A DNA stretch of 35,162 nt from NCBI GenBank assembly GCA_045652705.1, contig JAZRUV010000036.1, forward strand, positions 1-35,162, read 5' to 3'. The position numbers and the translations under genes are program-made. The DNA is from UMGS1649 sp045652705. Its GTDB lineage: Bacteria > Bacillota > Clostridia > TANB77 > CAG-465. Positions 30,951 to 35,162 of this stretch are shown here, one piece after another. The notes under the pieces were generated by a model. The model saw nothing but the letters and a program-made list of their open reading frames with translations. It was not told the DNA's origin and ran no database searches. Numbering within the stretch: the first letter of the stretch is position 1; every line of letters starts with the position of its first letter.

Positions 30951-32192
30951 ATGAGAGATATTATTATTAAAAATAGTGATAGATTTAAGAGTGTTTTTGT
31001 AACAGTTAATATGTTGTTGCCACTTAAGGCCACAATGACTGGCAAGAATGCTCTTCTTGCTATGGTACTAAAAAAAAGCAATGAATTATATAAAACAGAA
31101 AAAGAATTAGAAAGAGCATTAGCTAACCTTTATGATACAACAATAGACGTGAATGTTGAAAAATTAGACAACATATATAATATACAAATTTGTATGGAAT
31201 TATTAAACAGTAAATATATGTCTAAAGAAGATGTAGAAAAAGCAAAAGAAATTCTTTGCGCTATTGTATGTAAGCCAAATATTATAGATGGTAAATTTGA
31301 TCAAGAAATATTCGAGAGAGAAAAGACTACACTTTTAGAAAGAATAGCTGAGGAAAGAGACGACAAGAAAAAATATGCCTTAGAATGTTTAAGACAAGAT
31401 ATGTTTCAAGGTACAGAATATGAGACATCGTCTTTAGGAACGAGCGAAATGGTAGAAAAGATTACAAATGAGGATTTAATTAAACATTATGACTATGTTA
31501 TAAATACAGCAGAGGTACTTGTTTCTGTAGTTGGTAATTTGGATGGAATGGAAGAATTGCCACAAGAAACACACAGATGCATATGTGAAAAATGTGGAAA
31601 ACATACCGTTCAAAACATACAAGACGTGGAAATTGCATATGAAGGAATAAAAGAACGTGTAGAAAAGCAAGATATAAACCAAAGTGTATTATGCATTGGT
31701 TTAAGAGCAGAAGATGTTGCAAGTGAGGATACATATGCCCTTACGTTATATAACACTATACTTGGAGGAACACCATCATCTAAACTTTTCCAAAATGTAA
31801 GAGAAAAAGAAAGTTTAGCATATTTTGCAAAATCACAATATAGCAAACTTAAACAAGTTATATATATGTTTTCCGGAGTTGATCCGGTAAATAATGAAAA
31901 GGCGAAACGAGTAATGTTAGAACAATTAGAATTAATAAAAAATGGTGATGTTTCAGACGAAGAATTTTACGCTGCAAAACAAAGCTTGATATCTGCATAT
32001 AGAGAGCTTAAAGATTCTAAGGTTGGAATAACACGTAATATGTTAAATAATGAGATGTTATTTGGACATGATGTAGATATAGATGAAATGATAGATAAAC
32101 TACAACAATTAACATTACAAGATATTATAGATATTGCTAGAAAAGTTAAAGCTACAAACATTTTCTTACTAGGAGGTGTAGCTCGTGTATAA
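30951..32192 (+). CDS. ymfF: M16-family peptidase homologue without the zinc motif (YmfF/YfmF type)
   Basis: 413 residues from the ATG at 30951 with AAAGGAG; an in-frame TTG at 30927 lies within yqeY. It has the two-lobed M16 fold: the C-terminal ESLAYFAKSQYSKLKQ and ILGGTPSSKLFQNVREKESLAY region is typical. No HxxEH zinc motif is present, so this is the non-catalytic half of a pair. In annotation practice such proteins are called EF-P 5-aminopentanol modification-associated proteins. It overlaps the catalytic partner by 8 bp. Confidence 0.85.
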   Translation: MRDIIIKNSDRFKSVFVTVNMLLPLKATMTGKNALLAMVLKKSNELYKTEKELERALANLYDTTIDVNVEKLDNIYNIQICMELLNSKYMSKEDVEKAKEILCAIVCKPNIIDGKFDQEIFEREKTTLLERIAEERDDKKKYALECLRQDMFQGTEYETSSLGTSEMVEKITNEDLIKHYDYVINTAEVLVSVVGNLDGMEELPQETHRCICEKCGKHTVQNIQDVEIAYEGIKERVEKQDINQSVLCIGLRAEDVASEDTYALTLYNTILGGTPSSKLFQNVREKESLAYFAKSQYSKLKQVIYMFSGVDPVNNEKAKRVMLEQLELIKNGDVSDEEFYAAKQSLISAYRELKDSKVGITRNMLNNEMLFGHDVDIDEMIDKLQQLTLQDIIDIARKVKATNIFLLGGVARV

Positions 32193-33465
32193 TGTAGAAG
32201 AAAATATAAAGACGGGTGAAAAGGTATATAAAACAGTTTTACAAAATGGACTTAAAGTATTTGTATGTCCTAAACCGGGATTTACTAAAAAAATAGGAAT
32301 GTATGGGACAATTTATGGTTCTATAGATAACGAATTTGTAGATATTACAACAGGAGAGAGAATTAAAGTAGAAGACGGCATAGCCCATTTTTTAGAACAT
32401 AAACTATTTGAACAAGAGGGAGATAATGCGCTAGATGTATTCGCAAAAATGGGTGTAAGCTCCAACGCATATACTTCTTTTGACCATACAGTATACTTCT
32501 TTGAAACAAGTAGTAAATATGAAGAATGCTTAGAAAAGTTACTAGATTTTGTAAACACACCATACTTTACAGATGAAAATGTTGAAAAAGAAAAAGGAAT
32601 AATAGGTCAAGAAATACGTATGTATGATGATGATGCAAATGCAGTTTGTTATTATAACACACTAAGAGCAATGTATAAAGAGCATCCTTTAAAAGTAGAT
32701 ATTGCAGGAACTGTTGAATCAGTAAACAGAATAGACAAAGAGGCGCTTTATTCTTGCTACAATACCTTCTATAATCCAGCAAATATGTTTGTGATTGTAA
32801 TAGGTGATGTAGATGTGGATTATACAATAAATAAGATAAATGATGAGATGACTAAAGCTTCAAGAACTTCTAAGGAAGTGGAGAGATTTTGTCCTGCTGA
32901 ACCAGATGAAATATCAAGTGCTGAAATAGAGAAAAAATTAGATGTATATATGCCATATATATGTATTGGCTTTAAGCATAAAAAGCAAGATGGAAAAACT
33001 AATGTAAAAAATACTGTGATAGTAGATATGTTAAATGAAATATTCTTTTCTACAAAGTCGGACTTTTATGAGAAAATGTACAATGTTGGTATTATAAATG
33101 AACCAATGCAAATAAGTTATGAATGTGGTGCGGACTTTGCTCATACCATAATATTTGCTACATCAAAGAATTATAATGAGTGCATTGTAAAGGTAAAAGA
33201 ATATATAGCTGAACTTAAAGAAAATGGAGTAGATGAAGAATTGTTTAATGTTATTAAAAAACAAAAACAAGGTGAACAAATACATCAAACAGAGGATTTA
33301 ATGCACATACATAGACAAATTATAGACAGCATAATACAAGAGACGCCAGTATATGAAGAAACGACAGCTCTAGATAATATAACCAAACAGGATATATACA
33401 ATTTTGTGAAAGAATATTTAAGAGAAGATAATATGGTTATTTCTAAAGTGGTTGAGAAAAAATAA
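32185..33465 (+). CDS. ymfH: M16-family zinc metallopeptidase, catalytic partner (YmfH/YfmH type)
   Basis: 426 residues. The inverted zinc motif HFLEH is at 68-72, and the distal glutamate lies in EKEKGIIGQEI about 75 residues later, so catalysis is expected. The start codon is GTG at 32185, with AGGAGGTG at 32171-32178, overlapping the end of the non-catalytic partner. The two most likely form a heterodimer. The B. subtilis equivalents lie next to one another as well. End of the operon. Confidence 0.88.
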   Translation: MYNVEENIKTGEKVYKTVLQNGLKVFVCPKPGFTKKIGMYGTIYGSIDNEFVDITTGERIKVEDGIAHFLEHKLFEQEGDNALDVFAKMGVSSNAYTSFDHTVYFFETSSKYEECLEKLLDFVNTPYFTDENVEKEKGIIGQEIRMYDDDANAVCYYNTLRAMYKEHPLKVDIAGTVESVNRIDKEALYSCYNTFYNPANMFVIVIGDVDVDYTINKINDEMTKASRTSKEVERFCPAEPDEISSAEIEKKLDVYMPYICIGFKHKKQDGKTNVKNTVIVDMLNEIFFSTKSDFYEKMYNVGIINEPMQISYECGADFAHTIIFATSKNYNECIVKVKEYIAELKENGVDEELFNVIKKQKQGEQIHQTEDLMHIHRQIIDSIIQETPVYEETTALDNITKQDIYNFVKEYLREDNMVISKVVEKK

Positions 33466-33544
33466 ATATATATAAATAGAAACGTTAAACAATTTAGTTA
33501 AATACTAAATAGTCTGGCGTTTTTGTTATGTTAAAAGTGTTCGG

Positions 33545-33573
33545 TTGAAAATTATGTAATCATATGATATAAT
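33545..33573 (+). promoter_or_regulatory. Promoter of the 33657 gene
   Basis: TTGAAA (33545-33550), 17-bp spacer, TATAAT (33568-33573) with TGA extended -10. Upstream, ATTTAGT/ACTAAAT (33492-33510) followed by a T run at 33520 may be a weak terminator for the M16 operon. Confidence 0.8.
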
Positions 33574-33617
33574 ACTTCTTGTAACAATACGAATTGTTGC
33601 CTTAGAAAATAATTTTT

Positions 33618-33650
33618 CGGAGGCATTGCCTCCGGGTAAATAATAGGAGG
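33618..33650 (+). promoter_or_regulatory. Leader hairpin able to swap with the ribosome binding site
   Basis: CGGAGGC (33618-33624) pairs with GCCTCCG (33628-33634) around ATT. The CCTCC at 33629-33633 could instead pair with the true ribosome binding site AGGAGG (33645-33650). The two pairings exclude each other. Confidence 0.5.
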
Positions 33651-33656
33651 AAGAAT

Positions 33657-34850
33657 ATGTCAGTATTAAATGTAAAACCTAAATTTTTATATCCTCATTC
33701 GAGGCAGTTTCCGTTTGACGAGGTCGCTGAAAAAATAGTAAAGGCCCTGGAAAAACGGAACTGGAAAGTACCAGGAGTAACAGTTGAGTTTTATACTTAT
33801 GGTTCCGGAGAAGCAAAATACAAAAAGGTACAGTACATCACAGGAGAAAACTTCAAGTTGCATTTCTGCCGTATACAAGGAAGACTTAATGGTTGGTGGA
33901 ATGATACAGCAGCAATGCACGAAGTGTATATTCCAAAACAAGGAATTGAGGTATATGAGGACGAATCCGGTCCGACATATTATCTTTACGTTCATGAAGA
34001 GTGGGAAAATGATAAAGAATGGTTTAGGGATTCAATTAAGGTGCATTCAAAATTAAATAAAAAGCCTCGTAAGTATTTAAAATATAAAGGCAACACGTAT
34101 AAAGGAAGAGCAACAGAGTTAGTTCATGACAATGACCTTAATCGTGAATATTCACCTGAGGGAGACGAACCTCAAAGAATTAATCTTGAGAATAAATTTA
34201 AAGAATTTAGCGCATGGTTAGAAAAATTTGTTTTGGACTATATTCTTAAGTTCCCTGAGCAAGAAGCAGAGGAAGAACCGATTGTTGAACTTGTGCCATA
34301 CAGCGGTCCATGGCCTGTTGTTTTTAGTTTGTGCAAAGGACGAGCAGCAGATAGAATTTTGCAAGGCAAACAAAATACAAATGAATTGCCACCGGAAGAT
34401 AGACATGCGTATTTTGGTGATGGACACAGATTAGTTCCGCTAGGTGCAAGAAGTGAAGGATTACCTGAAATAGCACACGAGGGATTCATTTGGTGCGATG
34501 TTAATCAAAACATCACTCGGGGTTCGACAAAGGAAGATATTTTGCCTGAAGTGTATAGCGCAATGGGATCGCTGTCTTATGGGAATTATATCATTGCAGT
34601 TAGACTGAAGTATGCTAATGACGTTTATGTAGCAGATAATGCCAAGTTTGATGAAACACGCTATAAACTTTTTGATGCTATTGCACCTAGGAAAAGGCTG
34701 ACAGATGATGAATTGGATCAGGCAGAAATTGCTAGAGGAGTAACTATTGTTCCTGTTACTGAATATAAAGGTGATTATAAGGAACCGGTAGTCCTTATTA
34801 ATAGAGAATTGGACTTTGAAGAAATCGAATGGATTGCTTATCCTAAATAA
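33657..34850 (+). CDS. Orphan 397-residue hypothetical protein
   Basis: 397 residues, no signal peptide or membrane helix, family not recognised. The N-terminal part (about 1-135) is rich in aromatic residues and strands (WKVPGVTVEFYTYGSGEAKYKKVQYI, LNGWWNDTAAMHEVYIP); an acidic helix lies around 180-215. The C-terminal part has RLVPLGARSEGLPEIAHEGFIWCD and repeated short strands ending in FEEIEWIAYPK. Its codon use (CCG, CGG, TCC, CTT) and base composition are richer in GC than the flanking M16 genes. The ATG at 33657 has AGGAGG. It is monocistronic, with its own promoter, a structured leader and a strong terminator, suggesting recent or independent acquisition. Confidence 0.75.
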   Translation: MSVLNVKPKFLYPHSRQFPFDEVAEKIVKALEKRNWKVPGVTVEFYTYGSGEAKYKKVQYITGENFKLHFCRIQGRLNGWWNDTAAMHEVYIPKQGIEVYEDESGPTYYLYVHEEWENDKEWFRDSIKVHSKLNKKPRKYLKYKGNTYKGRATELVHDNDLNREYSPEGDEPQRINLENKFKEFSAWLEKFVLDYILKFPEQEAEEEPIVELVPYSGPWPVVFSLCKGRAADRILQGKQNTNELPPEDRHAYFGDGHRLVPLGARSEGLPEIAHEGFIWCDVNQNITRGSTKEDILPEVYSAMGSLSYGNYIIAVRLKYANDVYVADNAKFDETRYKLFDAIAPRKRLTDDELDQAEIARGVTIVPVTEYKGDYKEPVVLINRELDFEEIEWIAYPK

Positions 34851-34857
34851 TACTTGA

Positions 34858-34892
34858 AAAACACCCTAAAGATATTTTCTTTAGGGTGTTTT
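34858..34892 (+). terminator. Terminator after the 33657 gene
   Basis: AAAACACCCTAAAGA (34858-34872) and TCTTTAGGGTGTTTT (34878-34892): a 15-bp perfect stem with a 5-nt loop and terminal T run. Confidence 0.9.
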
Positions 34893-34982
34893 AATGAAAT
34901 AAAAATCTTTTTTTAAATAAATAGATTGAATATATTTACCATTTTCTATAGCTATATTTATGACTACTAACACTTTTAAAAG

Positions 34983-34999
34983 TGTCGAAAAATGGCGAA
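34983..34999 (+). promoter_or_regulatory. Tandem Spo0A (0A) boxes
   Basis: TGTCGAA (34983-34989) and TGGCGAA (34993-34999) both match TGNCGAA. They are direct repeats offset by exactly 10 bp, the spacing used by Spo0A dimers. They begin 46 bp and end 30 bp upstream of the -35 box. The 16-bp palindrome ACACTTTTAAAAGTGT (34970-34985) overlaps the first box by three bases. Confidence 0.65.
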
Positions 35000-35028
35000 A
35001 CTTGCGGTCGATTGTTGGTGAAAAAATA

Positions 35029-35057
35029 TTGACATGCTTGTACAAAAATGTTATAAA
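35029..35057 (+). promoter_or_regulatory. Promoter of the Spo0E-like gene
   Basis: TTGACA (35029-35034), 17-bp spacer, TATAAA (35052-35057). Confidence 0.8.
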
Positions 35058-35081
35058 TAAATCATAAGGGATGTGATTAAC

Positions 35082-35162
35082 ATGTTAGAACAAATAAATG
35101 TGTTAAGAGAGAAACTAGAAACACAAATTCTAGAAAACAAGTCTTATGATGAGATACTTATA
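35082..35162 (+). CDS. Spo0E-like aspartyl-phosphate phosphatase, N-terminus only
   Basis: 27 codons before the window ends: an ATG with AAGGGATGTG upstream, then LREKLETQILENKSYDEILI. Spo0E-family proteins are about 50-60-residue helical hairpins beginning with an LR..L...I..G..YDEIL-type helix, followed by a SQELD motif in the second helix. That motif would lie beyond the window. They dephosphorylate Spo0A-P and so delay sporulation. The tandem Spo0A boxes upstream support the assignment and suggest feedback control. Only the first helix can be judged. Confidence 0.6.
   Translation, partial: MLEQINVLREKLETQILENKSYDEILI

Noticed and set aside
34228..34489. Overlapping open frames on both strands inside the 33657 gene
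   Set aside because: Shadows of the 397-residue gene, without start signals.

Overview
This window is the chromosomal replication-origin region of a low-GC, Gram-positive bacterium, most likely an uncultured member of the Clostridia (Bacillota). The evidence is the classic gene order gyrB-recF-dnaN-dnaA / oriC / rpmH-rnpA-yidD-yidC-khpB-mnmE-mnmG-rsmG-parA-parB-DUF4446, strong AGGAGG ribosome binding sites, TTG and GTG starts, the MurT/GatD pair, and what appears to be the start of a Spo0E-like sporulation regulator with tandem Spo0A-type boxes at the right edge. Transcription diverges from the origin: gyrB, recF, dnaN and dnaA read leftward and nearly all of the right arm reads rightward, so most genes are co-oriented with replication.

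Layout. 1-3075: gyrB (N-terminal part only), recF and dnaN, without the small S4-domain gene often found between dnaN and recF. 3076-5234: a bipartite origin, with DnaA-box clusters on both sides of dnaA. The dnaA-dnaN gap also carries an AT-rich unwinding segment, a (TAG)6 DnaA-trio and an inverted repeat that frames both. 5235-6474: two orphan genes with their own consensus promoters and terminators, interleaved with rpmH. 6612-12759: rnpA, yidD, yidC, khpB, mnmE, mnmG and rsmG, that is RNase P, membrane protein insertion, tRNA wobble modification and 16S methylation. Two parS-like palindromes lie here, one in mnmE and one on the rsmG start codon. 12842-15347: an unfamiliar three-gene operon wedged between rsmG and parA and insulated on both sides. 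Its 637-residue product looks like a divergent, probably inactive phosphoribosyltransferase-fold protein. 15471-17690: parA, parB and a DUF4446 gene. 17749-17968: two tRNA-Ser genes.

18054-24280 is more accessory: an SDR oxidoreductase; a coaB plus nitrilase-family operon divergent from a LysR regulator with a recognisable LysR box; a repeat protein built from 34-residue units with a small partner; and a PHP phosphoesterase bracketed by two near-identical terminator hairpins. 24290-30487 is mostly cell envelope: murT/gatD (lipid II amidation; GatD has Ile where His is expected), a MurJ/SpoVB-type flippase, a low-molecular-weight tyrosine phosphatase and a TagO/WecA-type transferase. A frameshifted pseudogene sits beside its intact paralogue at 26488-27080. 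30491-33465: yqeY and a non-catalytic/catalytic pair of M16 peptidases. 33657-34850: another orphan gene with a structured leader. 35082 to the end: the start of the Spo0E-like gene.

Recurring theme: conserved housekeeping operons are interrupted by stand-alone genes of unknown function, most with a near-consensus sigma-A promoter and several with a hairpin terminator or structured leader. All assignments are from reading the sequence and from memory of protein families; no database search was run.
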